Shown here piece by piece: positions 26,292-34,558 of a stretch of DNA of 64,000 nt. The notes under the pieces were generated by a model. That model was not told the DNA's origin and ran no database searches. It worked only from the letters and a program-made list of their open reading frames with translations. The DNA is taken from contig NZ_FOSK01000001.1 of assembly GCF_900114245.1 (NCBI RefSeq), forward strand, positions 124,001-188,000, given 5' to 3'. This DNA comes from Pseudovibrio ascidiaceicola. Lineage in GTDB: Bacteria; Pseudomonadota; Alphaproteobacteria; Rhizobiales; Stappiaceae. Numbering within the stretch: position 1 is the first letter of the stretch; every line of letters begins with the position of its first letter. The position numbers were made by a program, and so were the translations under genes.

Positions 26292-27509
26292 ATGACTATG
26301 GAAGCGCAGTTAGTTTTAAAAGTTGATAACGCCGCTGCGCGTCGCTTGTTTCTGCAGAAACACGCCCTTCTCGAAGCGCCAACAGGCTCCTCGAAAGGAG
26401 AGGACCTCCTCAATCTCATTCACCGCATTGGCTTTGTGCAGGTTGATAGCATCAACACTGTAGAGCGTGCGCACCACATGATCTTATGGTCACGCCGCCA
26501 AAGTTACCGCCCCAAACATCTCAAGAAACTGCTGGAGAATGACAGAAGCCTCTTTGAGCACTGGACGCATGATGCCTCAATCATTCCAACCGAGTTCTTC
26601 CCTTATTGGCACTACCGCTTCCAAAAGAGCGCAGAGAGCTTGCAATCTCGCTGGAAGGTCTGGCGTGGTGCCGAGTATCAGGAAAAACTCAACCTCATTC
26701 TAAGGCATATCGAAGAAAACGGCCCCGCCGGCACCTCAGATGTCGGCAAGGATGAAAAGCGTAGCAAAGGCGGATGGTGGGAGTGGAACCCATCCAAAAC
26801 AGCGCTTGAATACCTATGGCGTACCGGACAAATTTCCGTCTCCCGGCGCGAGAACTTCCAGAAACTCTATGACCTGACAGAGCGCGTCATCCCTGCTGAT
26901 CATCTGACCACCAAGCCCAGTCATCAAGAGACCGTGGATTGGGCCTGTAACTCTGCAATCGACCGCCTTGGTTTCGCTACGCCCAGCGAAATTGCAGCCT
27001 ATTGGGACAAACTAGACCTTGCCGATGTAAAAGCGTGGTGTGAGCATGCCCAGAAGCATCAGGAACTGATCCCTATTGAGATTCAGGCTGCCAGCGACAC
27101 GAAGCCCAAATTATGCCTCGCACGCCCTCAAATTGAAGATGAGCTGAAATCTCTCGATACTCCTTCCCAGCGGATCCGCATCCTCAGTCCATTCGATCCG
27201 GCATTAAGAGACCGCAAGCGTGCCGAGTTCCTCTTTGATTTCAATTACCGCATCGAAATCTTCGTCCCTGAACCAAAACGGCAATACGGTTATTACGTCT
27301 TCCCGGTAATGGAGGGGGACAAGTTAATTGGCCGCGTTGATATGAAACGTGACAAAACCTCCAATGCTTTGGCCGTGAAACGCTTCTGGCCCGAGACTAG
27401 CATTCGCATGGGCAAAGGTCGCCTACAACGATTGGAAGCTGAACTGGAGCGATGCACTCAATTTGCTGGCTGTGAAGATCTTCAGTTCCTCTCAGCTTGG
27501 CAAGGATAG
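26292..27509 (+). CDS. YcaQ/AlkX-type winged-helix DNA glycosylase (HTH_42 family)
   Basis: 405 residues from ATG 26292, with AGGAG seven bases upstream; the TTG at 26289 is in frame but less likely. The HTH_42 superfamily core is clear: GFVQVDSINTVERAHHMILWSRRQSY carries the Q-x-D motif of the YcaQ/AlkX subgroup, as against Q-x-Q in AlkZ. LFEHWTHDASIIP, GWWEWNPSKTALEYLWRTGQI (winged helix) and ILSPFDPALRDRKRAEFLFDFNYRIEIFVPEPKRQYGYYVFPVMEGDKLIGRVDMK are characteristic. E. coli YcaQ unhooks DNA interstrand crosslinks. No repair operon around it. Confidence 0.88.
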   Translation: MTMEAQLVLKVDNAAARRLFLQKHALLEAPTGSSKGEDLLNLIHRIGFVQVDSINTVERAHHMILWSRRQSYRPKHLKKLLENDRSLFEHWTHDASIIPTEFFPYWHYRFQKSAESLQSRWKVWRGAEYQEKLNLILRHIEENGPAGTSDVGKDEKRSKGGWWEWNPSKTALEYLWRTGQISVSRRENFQKLYDLTERVIPADHLTTKPSHQETVDWACNSAIDRLGFATPSEIAAYWDKLDLADVKAWCEHAQKHQELIPIEIQAASDTKPKLCLARPQIEDELKSLDTPSQRIRILSPFDPALRDRKRAEFLFDFNYRIEIFVPEPKRQYGYYVFPVMEGDKLIGRVDMKRDKTSNALAVKRFWPETSIRMGKGRLQRLEAELERCTQFAGCEDLQFLSAWQG

Positions 27510-27596
27510 CCCATTGGATGGCGGGACTATCAGAAACGTAAGTAACCTCCAATACTGCAGGCAAACTTCGCATTCTCGCCAGCACCAAGAGAGCAA

Positions 27597-28490
27597 ATGG
27601 GCCAGCTTTTGCAAACTTTGTTGCGTCTTCTGCTCTGCCTTGTGGCGCTGCATACCTCTGCCAGCCTGGCCCAATCACTCTTAGATTTAGACGACCACTT
27701 CACTTTCAATCCGCAAGGCAAGTACCAACCCCGCCTCATCGGCCTGTTTGAGACAGACCGCAATAACACGTCTGGAGCCGCCGAAGTCATCACGCCGGTT
27801 TTTCAGGACAGTCATGGCATGTTCTTCGCAGATATCCGCTCTCGCAACTCCTCTGACGCTGTATATCTCCTAAGTGCTGGCGGTGGCCTCCGTCACTTTG
27901 TGCGGCCAAACCTGATTGGCAGCACCTACATCTTCATGAACTACAAGGAAGATTATGAACGCGGCCCCGAAACTGCAGTCACCACGGGCATCGAGTTTCT
28001 GGCAAATAACTATGAAGCTCGCTTCAACGCACAATTCCCGACAAGCAAAGCCCGTATTCTGGAACCAGAGCCGGGCAGCATAGACCAACGCGAAAGCGTC
28101 CCTCTCCTCAATCTCTCAGGAGAGATCGGTTACGACCTCCCCGGAACTGAAGATCTGGGGTTCGGCCTCCGAATCTATGCAGGAGGCTTTTATAGAACTG
28201 CCAACAACATTGAAGAGATAAGCGGAGCGCAGGGACGGTTTGAAATATCCCATGCAGGCTGGTTTGGCCTACCAGGATTAAAGACCACATTTGTTGGACA
28301 GATCCGCTATCACAGCGACATCAACTATCCCATTGGTGCTTTTCAACTCCGCATAGGCCTTCCCATTGTCAAATATTGGAACGGCATCGCCGTCGATAAT
28401 TATAACGAACTCTCTCATATAGAACGTCGCATGACGGAACGTGTGCGACGCCCCCTCACTATTCACAGTCGCACGCGTCGTATTCCCTAG
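27597..28490 (+). CDS. Outer membrane beta-barrel resembling the inverse autotransporter barrel domain
   Basis: 297 residues. A signal peptide (MGQLLQTLLRLLLCLVALHTSASLA) is followed by a string of amphipathic strands with Gly/aromatic ends: LLSAGGGLRHFVRP, STYIFMNYKEDY, TTGIEFLANNYEARFNAQFP, SGEIGYDLPG, FGLRIYAGGFYRT and ending GAFQLRIGLPIVKYW, the usual strand order and wording of the inverse-autotransporter (intimin/invasin) barrel. There is no passenger domain: after the barrel come only 40 basic residues. So it may be a standalone barrel or porin-like protein. It starts 87 bases after the glycosylase gene. Confidence 0.6.
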   Translation: MGQLLQTLLRLLLCLVALHTSASLAQSLLDLDDHFTFNPQGKYQPRLIGLFETDRNNTSGAAEVITPVFQDSHGMFFADIRSRNSSDAVYLLSAGGGLRHFVRPNLIGSTYIFMNYKEDYERGPETAVTTGIEFLANNYEARFNAQFPTSKARILEPEPGSIDQRESVPLLNLSGEIGYDLPGTEDLGFGLRIYAGGFYRTANNIEEISGAQGRFEISHAGWFGLPGLKTTFVGQIRYHSDINYPIGAFQLRIGLPIVKYWNGIAVDNYNELSHIERRMTERVRRPLTIHSRTRRIP

Positions 28491-28631
28491 AACTCCACTA
28501 AAAATGAAGGCCCTAGGCATTAAACCACTCGAAGCGTTACCCCTCCCGGTTTCAGGGCATCACAGACCCCCAGCATTAATGTTAATCTTTTCCGATAGGA
28601 TACCGCTTCCAGCTCTTCCGGGGACAACCAC

Positions 28632-29069
28632 ATGAGGACTATTCCACTCACGCTTATTCCGTTCTTGCTCTACAACGCTGTGGCATTTCGGTGGTTTGAA
28701 GATCTAGAGCCGGTGCTTGATCAGGGCTACAACGTCACTCCTTGGGCTGCCATTGTATTCCAGATCCCACTGCCATCCGGACTACTCGTTCCTCTGGATG
28801 TCGCCACCCTTCTGCTTGCAGGCACTTTGGTGCTGCTCTTCGTCGAGATCATCAAAGCCACCAGAACCAGCACACTCTCACTGGTAGATCACAGTCTGTC
28901 CTTGCTGATCCTCGTGGCCTACCTGATTGAGTTCCTCTCGGTGCAAGAAGCCGCTACCCCGCTCTTCCTGCTGCTCATGACCATCACATTTCTGGATGTT
29001 ATCGCCGGGTTCGTCATCACCTTGTCCAGCGCTCGTCGAGATGTGGTGGTGGCAGCCAGCAACAGCTAA
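28632..29069 (+). CDS. Hypothetical membrane protein with four helices
   Basis: 145 residues. Hydrophobic segments near residues 3-20, 36-75 (two), 85-105 and 110-130, with a charged linker EIIKATRTSTLSLVDHS. GGGGACAACCACATG gives a plausible ribosome site. I recognise similar conserved hypothetical proteins by shape only and no function is proposed. It follows the barrel gene by 141 bases on the same strand and is convergent with metZ. Confidence 0.7.
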   Translation: MRTIPLTLIPFLLYNAVAFRWFEDLEPVLDQGYNVTPWAAIVFQIPLPSGLLVPLDVATLLLAGTLVLLFVEIIKATRTSTLSLVDHSLSLLILVAYLIEFLSVQEAATPLFLLLMTITFLDVIAGFVITLSSARRDVVVAASNS

Positions 29070-29171
29070 CAGCAGCAACTCCAAGGCTGGCAACCAATCT
29101 CAGCATTACGTTTCAATGCACAAAGGGCACCCAGTTGGATGCCCTCACGCCAGTTATAATGTGCAACGCGC

Positions 29172-30356
29172 TTAAACCGCTGCCAGCGCCTTCGCGACGT
29201 CTTCCAGCAGATCATCTGCATCTTCCAGACCAACAGAAAGACGAAGCGTCTTATCTGTAATGCCCAGTTCCAGACGCGCATCTTCCGCAACACTCTGGTG
29301 CGTCGTCGTCGCCGGATGCGTGATCAGGCTCTTCGCATCACCAAGGTTGTTGGAAAGGCTGACAATCTCCAGTGCATTGGAGAACTTGAAGGCCGCTTCC
29401 TTGCCACCAGCCAGATCAAACGCCAGCATGGTAGACCCACCCTGCATCTGCTTAGCCACAATATCCGCCTGCGGGTGATCAGCGCGACCAGGGTAAATCA
29501 GGCGAGACACTGCAGAGTGATCCGCAAGGAAATCTGCCAGCTTCCCAGCATTCGCAGTCTGGCGCTCAACACGCAGAGACAACGTCTCCAGCCCCTTCAG
29601 CAGAACCCAAGCGTTGAACGGGCTCATCGCAGGTCCGGTATGCTTGAACGGGTCATGGAACTCTTCCACGATCCATTTCTCATCGGAAAGCACAATACCG
29701 CCCAGACATCGCCCCTGTCCGTCAATATGCTTGGTCGCAGAGTAGATCACCACATCCGCACCAAGTGCCAGCGGGCTCTGCCAGATAGCAGTCGCAAACA
29801 CGTTGTCGACGATAAGCCGTCCACCAGCTTCGTGAATAATATCCGCCACAGCAGGAATATCGATCACTTCAAGCGTCGGGTTGGTTGGGCTTTCAAGAAA
29901 TGCCGCTGTGGTGTTCGGACGAACAGCTGCTTTCCATTGCTCAATGTCAGTGCCATCAATCAGCGTGGACTCCACACCGTAACGTGGCAGCAGCTTTTCG
30001 ATGATGTATCGGCAGGAACCGAACAGCGCCTTTGGTGCAATCACATGATCGCCAGCTTTTACGCAGGCCATAATCGCAGAATTAACAGCCGCCATACCAG
30101 AAGCCGTGCCGCGTGCGGCCTCAGCACCTTCCAGTTCGCACATTCGTTGTTCGAACATTCCTACAGTCGGGTTTGCGTACCGGGAGTAGATATAGCCCGG
30201 ATTCTCGCCCAAAAAGCGTGCTTCTGCCGCTTCTGAGCTGTCGTAAACATACCCTTGTGTAAGGAAGATAGCTTCGGATGTTTCACCAAAGCTGGAGCGC
30301 GTTGTGCCTCCATGAACAAGCCGAGTTGCTGGCTTCCAGTTCTTTGCGTCTGTCAT
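29172..30356 (-). CDS. metZ: O-succinylhomoserine sulfhydrylase
   Basis: 394 residues, Cys/Met-metabolism PLP enzyme family. TRLVHGGTTRSSFGETSEAIFLTQGYVYDSSEAAE at the N-terminus, EGAEAARGTASGMAAV, the PLP-binding SATKHIDGQGRCLGG, and a C-terminal SNNLGDAKSLITHPATTTH block place it with MetZ rather than MetB/MetC. It converts acylhomoserine plus sulfide to homocysteine, following MetX. AGGA lies eight bases before ATG 30356. Upstream are a SAM-II riboswitch and an intrinsic terminator, so expression stops when SAM is plentiful. Confidence 0.95.
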   Translation of the reverse strand: MTDAKNWKPATRLVHGGTTRSSFGETSEAIFLTQGYVYDSSEAAEARFLGENPGYIYSRYANPTVGMFEQRMCELEGAEAARGTASGMAAVNSAIMACVKAGDHVIAPKALFGSCRYIIEKLLPRYGVESTLIDGTDIEQWKAAVRPNTTAAFLESPTNPTLEVIDIPAVADIIHEAGGRLIVDNVFATAIWQSPLALGADVVIYSATKHIDGQGRCLGGIVLSDEKWIVEEFHDPFKHTGPAMSPFNAWVLLKGLETLSLRVERQTANAGKLADFLADHSAVSRLIYPGRADHPQADIVAKQMQGGSTMLAFDLAGGKEAAFKFSNALEIVSLSNNLGDAKSLITHPATTTHQSVAEDARLELGITDKTLRLSVGLEDADDLLEDVAKALAAV

Positions 30357-30398
30357 CGCTCATTCCTGCCCGAAGAGATATTGCTCTACCCCTTCATT

Positions 30399-30422
30399 AA
30401 AAAACCCCGGCGCGGGCCGAGG
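30399..30422 (-). terminator. Leader terminator of metZ (riboswitch expression platform)
   Basis: On the minus strand CCTCGG (30422-30417), loop CCCGCG and CCGGGG (30410-30405) followed by six Ts (30404-30399). It lies between the SAM-II aptamer and the metZ start and would end the transcript about 45 bases before the coding region when SAM binds. Confidence 0.85.
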
Positions 30423-30436
30423 TCTATACAAGAACC

Positions 30437-30493
30437 CGACCCTTTAGCTACTTGTTTTACGTGGTTGCAAGCCGGTCGACCAAATCACCACGG
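30437..30493 (-). ncRNA. SAM-II riboswitch
   Basis: Read on the minus strand the segment has the SAM-II consensus: GTGG...CCAC first stem, the GACCGGCTTGC loop, an A-rich linker (GTAAAACAAGT), and AGCTAAAGGGTC, whose GGTC pairs back to GACC to form the pseudoknot. It senses S-adenosylmethionine in front of methionine genes in Alphaproteobacteria. It sits about 80 bases upstream of metZ, with a rho-independent terminator in between. Confidence 0.95.
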
Positions 30494-30624
30494 AATAGGC
30501 AGCGGTTTTACCTCGAAAATACAGTAGGGTCAATCAATCAGCGTAGGTTGCAGACTTGGCGAGAGATCAAACTTACGTTAATCAGTGTCAGAACGATTTG
30601 AGTACGAGTGGGGCGGAACCAACA

Positions 30625-31731
30625 ATGACAGGCATTCTTCCGGCAAAAGCGATTGAAGCTATGTTTGCCAGCGGTGCAATTAAAGCAGACAGAGTGCCGG
30701 ATGAGGACCAGATTCAGCCTGCCAGTCTTGACCTGCGCCTCGGCGTAAAAGCATGGCGTGTCCGTGCATCCTTTCTGCCCGGCCCTGACGCAAAAGTGGA
30801 AGACAAGCTGGAAAAGCTCATCCTGCACGAGATCGACCTCTCCAAAGGCGCCGTGCTGGAAACCAACTGCGTTTACATTGTCCGCCTTCAGGAGGCGCTA
30901 AACCTCCCGACTGAGCAGTCCGCCACAGCCAATCCCAAAAGCTCCACGGGCCGCATCGATGTGTTCACCCGCGTCATCACAGACCAGGGCCGCGCGTTTG
31001 ACCGTGTTGAAGCTGGTTACAAAGGCCCGCTCTACGCTGAGATCTCTCCAAAGACCTTCCCAGTGCTGGTTCGCGAAGGCTCTCGCCTGTCTCAGATCCG
31101 CTTCCGCAATGGCGAAACCATCATCAATGATGAAGACCTGACCGAAGTGCACAACCAGCACACGCTGGTATCTGGCGGCAAGGATGAAGACGCCATCAAC
31201 AACGGCGTCCAGGTTTCTATCGACCTGAAAGGCTCTGGCAAAGACAGCCTCATCGGCTACCGTGCCAAGCGCCATACAGGTGTGATCGACGTTGACCGCA
31301 AAGACGCGCAGGACCCGGAAGACTTCTGGGAGCCGCTGTACAACCGCGGCGATGCAACGCTCATCCTCGATCCCAACGAGTTCTACATTCTGGTCTCGCA
31401 GGAAGCCGTTCACGTCCCACCGCAATACGCCGCTGAGATGGTGCCATTCGACCCGCTCGTCGGCGAATTCCGCGTCCACTACGCAGGCTTCTTCGACCCC
31501 GGCTTCGGCCATTCCACCGTTGGTGGCACAGGGTCCAGAGCCGTTCTCGAAGTCCGCTCTCACGACGTTCCCTTCATCGTAGAACACGGCCAGACAGTTG
31601 GTCGCCTTGTTTACGAACACATGGAGGAAGTGCCAGAAACCCTTTACGGCGAAGGCATTGGCTCCAACTATCAGGGTCAGGCTCTGAAGCTTTCCAAACA
31701 CTTCAAAAGCAAAGAACCGGTAGGAGCATGA
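30625..31731 (+). CDS. dcd: dCTP deaminase, long two-domain form
   Basis: 368 residues from ATG 30625; the frame is open to a TTG at 30556 but MTGILPAKAIEAMFASGAI is a normal beginning. The protein is twice the length of the E. coli enzyme and carries two dUTPase-like folds: QIQPASLDLRLGVKAWRVRAS in the first and a second set around EVRSHDVPFIVEHGQTVGRLVYEHM. KSSTGRIDVFTRVITDQG resembles the catalytic strand with the Ser/Arg pair. It deaminates dCTP to dUTP for thymidylate synthesis. This long form is common in alphaproteobacteria. Four bases separate it from the YigZ-like gene. Confidence 0.9.
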   Translation: MTGILPAKAIEAMFASGAIKADRVPDEDQIQPASLDLRLGVKAWRVRASFLPGPDAKVEDKLEKLILHEIDLSKGAVLETNCVYIVRLQEALNLPTEQSATANPKSSTGRIDVFTRVITDQGRAFDRVEAGYKGPLYAEISPKTFPVLVREGSRLSQIRFRNGETIINDEDLTEVHNQHTLVSGGKDEDAINNGVQVSIDLKGSGKDSLIGYRAKRHTGVIDVDRKDAQDPEDFWEPLYNRGDATLILDPNEFYILVSQEAVHVPPQYAAEMVPFDPLVGEFRVHYAGFFDPGFGHSTVGGTGSRAVLEVRSHDVPFIVEHGQTVGRLVYEHMEEVPETLYGEGIGSNYQGQALKLSKHFKSKEPVGA

Positions 31732-31735
31732 TCTG

Positions 31736-32284
31736 ATGCCCCTCTTCACCGTTGAGCAGGAATACAACGCGATACTGGAAGAAAAGAAGTCACGCTTTCT
31801 TGCCTTTCTGGTACCTCATGTAGATTTTGCTCAACGGCTGGCGGACCTTCGGGACGAGCACAAAAAAGCCAACCACCACGTCACCGCTTTCCGCAGAATG
31901 CTCCCCGAGGGACGCATCGATGAAGGCGGCAAAGACGATGGCGAGCCCGCAGGCACCTCCGGCATGCCCACACTCAAAACACTCATTGGGGCAGACCTTG
32001 TCGATGTGGGCGTCATCATCGTCCGTTACTTCGGCGGTACAAAACTGGGCACTGGCGGTCTGGCACGGGCCTACTCCGGCGCGGCCAATCTCGCCATTCG
32101 GGAAGCTGAACTTGTGCCATGGCTGCGCATCAAAACCCGCAGTGTCTCCGCCAGCTTCTCCAGCAGTGCCGAACTGGAACGCCAGGTCATTCTGCTACAG
32201 CTGGAAATCATCGAACGCACCTTCACAGAGGACGGCGTAACCCTGCTCGTCAGCGGTCCTGAAGATCAGGTCGACAAACTCTAA
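31736..32284 (+). CDS. YigZ/IMPACT family protein
   Basis: 182 residues. KKSRFLAFL, ANHHVTAFR, DDGEPAGTSGMPTLKTLIGADLVDVGVIIVRYFGGTKLGTGGLARAYSGAA is the core of the UPF0029/IMPACT-type domain, with the GxxGTxGxP and RYFGGxxLGxGGLxRAY signatures. A ferredoxin-like C-terminal domain follows. The family is linked to translation control in eukaryotes, but the bacterial role is unknown. It starts four bases after dcd and is almost surely in the same transcript. Confidence 0.92.
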   Translation: MPLFTVEQEYNAILEEKKSRFLAFLVPHVDFAQRLADLRDEHKKANHHVTAFRRMLPEGRIDEGGKDDGEPAGTSGMPTLKTLIGADLVDVGVIIVRYFGGTKLGTGGLARAYSGAANLAIREAELVPWLRIKTRSVSASFSSSAELERQVILLQLEIIERTFTEDGVTLLVSGPEDQVDKL

Positions 32285-32442
32285 CCTTCTGTACCAGCTT
32301 ACCTTTCCCATTATCTCAGCAATCTCGCTGCACTCAACTAATTAAAATCCTAATAAAAACCTAAGCTTTGGCACGCGCCTTGCGATGTGAATCCCAGGAA
32401 ACGGCATCAGTCTCATTTTGAGACAGTCGGGGGAGTGAAGTC

Positions 32443-32853
32443 ATGCGTGTCACCCGCACTGGAAAAGCGATTAACACTGGAACAGACGCTGATCGTCGCT
32501 ATCGCGATATCGGTTCTCGCCGCCACGCCAAAATCACAGAGCAAAACGCAGAGACTGTCTCAAGACGGAACACCTATGGCAAAGCAGGCAAAGAGCTACA
32601 AGTCTCTGAGGATGTCGCCACCACGCAGACCCAGCACGAAAAAGACGCCCAGTTCTATGAACTGCCAAAGCGCATCAACGTCTTCCGCTGCAACTCCGCT
32701 TTCCTCGCCCACCTCATCGGCATCAAAGAAAACGCCGCCCACCTGCGCGACCGCCGCCGCGTAGAACCCGAAGAAGGCGCCATCAGCTACACCACCACCG
32801 AAAAAGCCCCCCGCCTCATCGGCGAAGGCCGCATCATCGAATACAACGCTTGA
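32443..32853 (+). CDS. Hypothetical basic protein, probably conserved in Hyphomicrobiales
   Basis: 136 residues, strongly charged and with no hydrophobic segment. GGGGGAG lies seven bases before ATG 32443. The second half (FYELPKRINVFRCNSAFLAHLIGIKENAAHLRDRRRVEPEEGAISYTTTEKAPRLIGEGRIIEYNA) looks ordered; the first half is polar and probably disordered. An overlapping frame starting at 32387 is Ser/Thr/Pro-rich and is a shadow. I do not recognise a characterised family and propose no function. Confidence 0.6.
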   Translation: MRVTRTGKAINTGTDADRRYRDIGSRRHAKITEQNAETVSRRNTYGKAGKELQVSEDVATTQTQHEKDAQFYELPKRINVFRCNSAFLAHLIGIKENAAHLRDRRRVEPEEGAISYTTTEKAPRLIGEGRIIEYNA

Positions 32854-32936
32854 GCCCCCATGATCTTAAGGTATCTCACCGTCAACCCAACTGATAACTT
32901 GATGGAGTAATAATTTTAATTGCAATTTAAAATTGT

Positions 32937-33287
32937 TTGATCACATATTTTTCAAAGGTGCGAGCTATATTGCCTAATGACGGTTTAGATGAGAAAATCA
33001 CCTCAGCCAGAGAGTACTTGGTCAACTATCTTAATATTGTAGCCGCAGGTGCGTTGGTAACAGGATTTGTTGCAACATTCGTTGAAATTGTAAAGTCGGA
33101 TGCCACAAATCTCCTATCGAGTTTCGCAGCTATACTTCTAGGAATATCCTTGTCTTTTATTTCTCATGGCTTAGGACAACTTATTTTGTGGTTTGCAAGA
33201 GAAGATCAGAGGGCACGCATTAGGGACCATGAGCTCGAAGCACAAGCTAGGATGGATGAGACGATAGCATCACAGGAGGACGCGTAA
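32937..33287 (+). CDS. Hypothetical small membrane protein, first of a pair
   Basis: Up to 116 residues with two hydrophobic segments (LNIVAAGALVTGFVATFVEIV and LLSSFAAILLGISLSFISHGLGQLILWF) and a charged C-terminal helix (AREDQRARIRDHELEAQARMDETI). There is no ATG before residue 100; a TTG at 32937 or the GTG/TTG codons shortly after could start it, with AAAGG around 32955. Composition is more AT-rich than the neighbours. It overlaps the next gene by one base (TAATG), so the two are likely coupled. The pair has the shape of a two-component membrane unit but no family is recognised. Confidence 0.5.
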   Translation: MITYFSKVRAILPNDGLDEKITSAREYLVNYLNIVAAGALVTGFVATFVEIVKSDATNLLSSFAAILLGISLSFISHGLGQLILWFAREDQRARIRDHELEAQARMDETIASQEDA

Positions 33288-33592
33288 TGCCAGAGTCATT
33301 TACAATCGCCGCTATGTCTGTAAGTGCAGGTGCATTTATCGCTTTGTTACCTGCAATTGGCTACGCAATCGTTCTATTCAAACGACTACTAGCATCTAAG
33401 CAACACTTACGTGTAACGGAACAGCGCGCAGAATCTGCGCATCAAATGCGCCTTGCAATGGAAGCAAGAGCAGCCAGTCGGGGAGGCTCTTCTATCTCTT
33501 CAAAGGCCGCCGCACAGCGCAAGCACAGTCGTCACGTCCTAAAACCTACTCGAAATTCATCATCTTCAAACAAAGAGCCCATGTCTGCATAG
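33287..33592 (+). CDS. Hypothetical membrane-anchored basic protein, second of a pair
   Basis: 101 residues. One strong hydrophobic segment (MSVSAGAFIALLPAIGYAIVLF), then a charged helix (LASKQHLRVTEQRAESAHQMRLAMEARAA) and a Ser/Lys/Arg-rich tail. ATG 33287 overlaps the previous stop by one base and lies behind GGAGG, a good ribosome site. Not recognised. It is the last gene before the 1-kb accessory region with the structured element and repeats. Confidence 0.55.
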   Translation: MPESFTIAAMSVSAGAFIALLPAIGYAIVLFKRLLASKQHLRVTEQRAESAHQMRLAMEARAASRGGSSISSKAAAQRKHSRHVLKPTRNSSSSNKEPMSA

Positions 33593-33645
33593 ATATCATC
33601 GTAGACCATCCCATTTATCAAAACGAGCTCCTCAAACACCAACAC

Positions 33646-34149
33646 CACCACATGACCTCTCATGCAGTGTGGAACCAGAGTTCCCGAAAGTCGGGATGAG
33701 CAAGGCGGCAGGCAATACCTGCGCTACTTATTTAAAAATGTTTCTTCGGCATCAGCTACACGCCTTGCCCGGGCTTTCTTGGGATGAACAACGTCGCCTC
33801 TTTTGCCTATAAGGCACGATAGTCAGTTTCCTGAAAAGACAGTGGCTTACCCAGACACGTTTCCATGCCCAAACAGTTCCTCCGTCTTTGACAGATCCAT
33901 TTGCAAAAGCAGGTTTTACTGCCGGTGCTCTTGTATCTATCACCGCGTGATACCCTATAGTCCTGGGCCCTTCCCCTCAAACCATGCGGTCACGTTTGAA
34001 GTTCGGTTCACCGGACCTCTGAAAGGTGCGTTACGTCTTCCAGAAGCCCCGCCCAGCCTACGACAAACTGACGGTCGCTCCGCCAGCAGCCCGTTACGTA
34101 GGCATGCACTTAGTATGGGCACGGTTTGAGGCCGGGGGGATAAGTTTTT
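33646..34149 (-). ncRNA. Structured non-coding element, copy 2 (inverted, diverged)
   Basis: Minus-strand relative of the element at 14363-14784. Both begin with the same 15-mer AAAAACTTATCCCCC and share AGGTCCGGTGAA (34018-34007 here). The GCCCACGC/GCGTGGGC helix of copy 1 becomes GCCTACG/CGTAGGC (34103-34097 with 34062-34056), and the inner hairpin becomes CTGGCGG/CCGTCAG around a 5-base loop. The GAAA-loop hairpin is TCAGGAAACTGA (33834-33823). The stub ATG CCG AAG AAA CAT TTT TAA is at 33752-33732. The 3' end has GCAGG/CCTGC, CCCG/CGGG and a terminal 10-bp hairpin (33669-33646). Sequence between the helices is poorly conserved, and this copy has about 80 extra bases in the middle. Confidence 0.6.
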
Positions 34150-34165
34150 TGAGACAGTCCACCCA

Positions 34166-34299
34166 CCGGTGTCTTCCCGGCCCCCGAGCCGGGATCCATA
34201 CCCCCTTGCCTCAATCTTCCACTGAAGCGCTCAATCAATCTCTAACACCGGGAGTATGGGTCCCGGGTCTACGCTCCGCTCCGCCCGGGAAGACACCGG
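34166..34299. repeat. 134-bp palindrome made of two inverted repeat units
   Basis: Outer arms CCGGTGTCTTCCCGG (34166-34180) and CCGGGAAGACACCGG (34285-34299) are exact inverted copies. Inner arms GGGATCCATAC (34191-34201) and GTATGGGTCCC (34254-34264) match but for one pair. Each half resembles the palindromic unit seen four more times to 35490. It lies 16 bases from the 5' end of structured element copy 2. Confidence 0.85.
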
Positions 34300-34477
34300 G
34301 AGAAACCAACTGGCTGACGACAATTGGGGGGGAAATCGGTTGGCAGAGGAATAAGCCCGCTTTTCCGCATGCATATAACAAACATCAGCTCGGAACTGCA
34401 TCCACCTCTGTGCATACTCATGAAAACCGTCAGCCGAGAACTACGCCGACCACCTTCTCTTCACGCAATCACCCTCC

Positions 34478-34520
34478 CTCGTCCTCCCGGACAAGCAACG
34501 CGCAGATCCGGGATCCAGAG
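34478..34520. repeat. Intergenic palindromic repeat unit
   Basis: CGTCCTCCCGGACAAGC...GATCCGGGATCCAG. Same shape as the unit at 35452-35490 read in reverse, with the CCCGGA/TCCGGG inverted arms. Such CGTCnTnCCGG...CCGGnATCCAG units recur in alphaproteobacterial intergenic DNA. Confidence 0.65.
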
Positions 34521-34558
34521 CCACACCCATCAACGCATCTAAAAACACACACGAAGAT

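Noticed and set aside
29298-30236. 312-codon + frame opposite metZ
   Set aside because: Antisense shadow of metZ, rich in Arg/His/Gln.
30898-31767. 289-codon - frame opposite dcd
   Set aside because: Antisense shadow of the strongly conserved dCTP deaminase.
32387-32764. 125-codon frame overlapping the gene at 32443
   Set aside because: Lysine/serine/threonine/proline-rich shadow; the 32443 frame has the ribosome site and more protein-like sequence.
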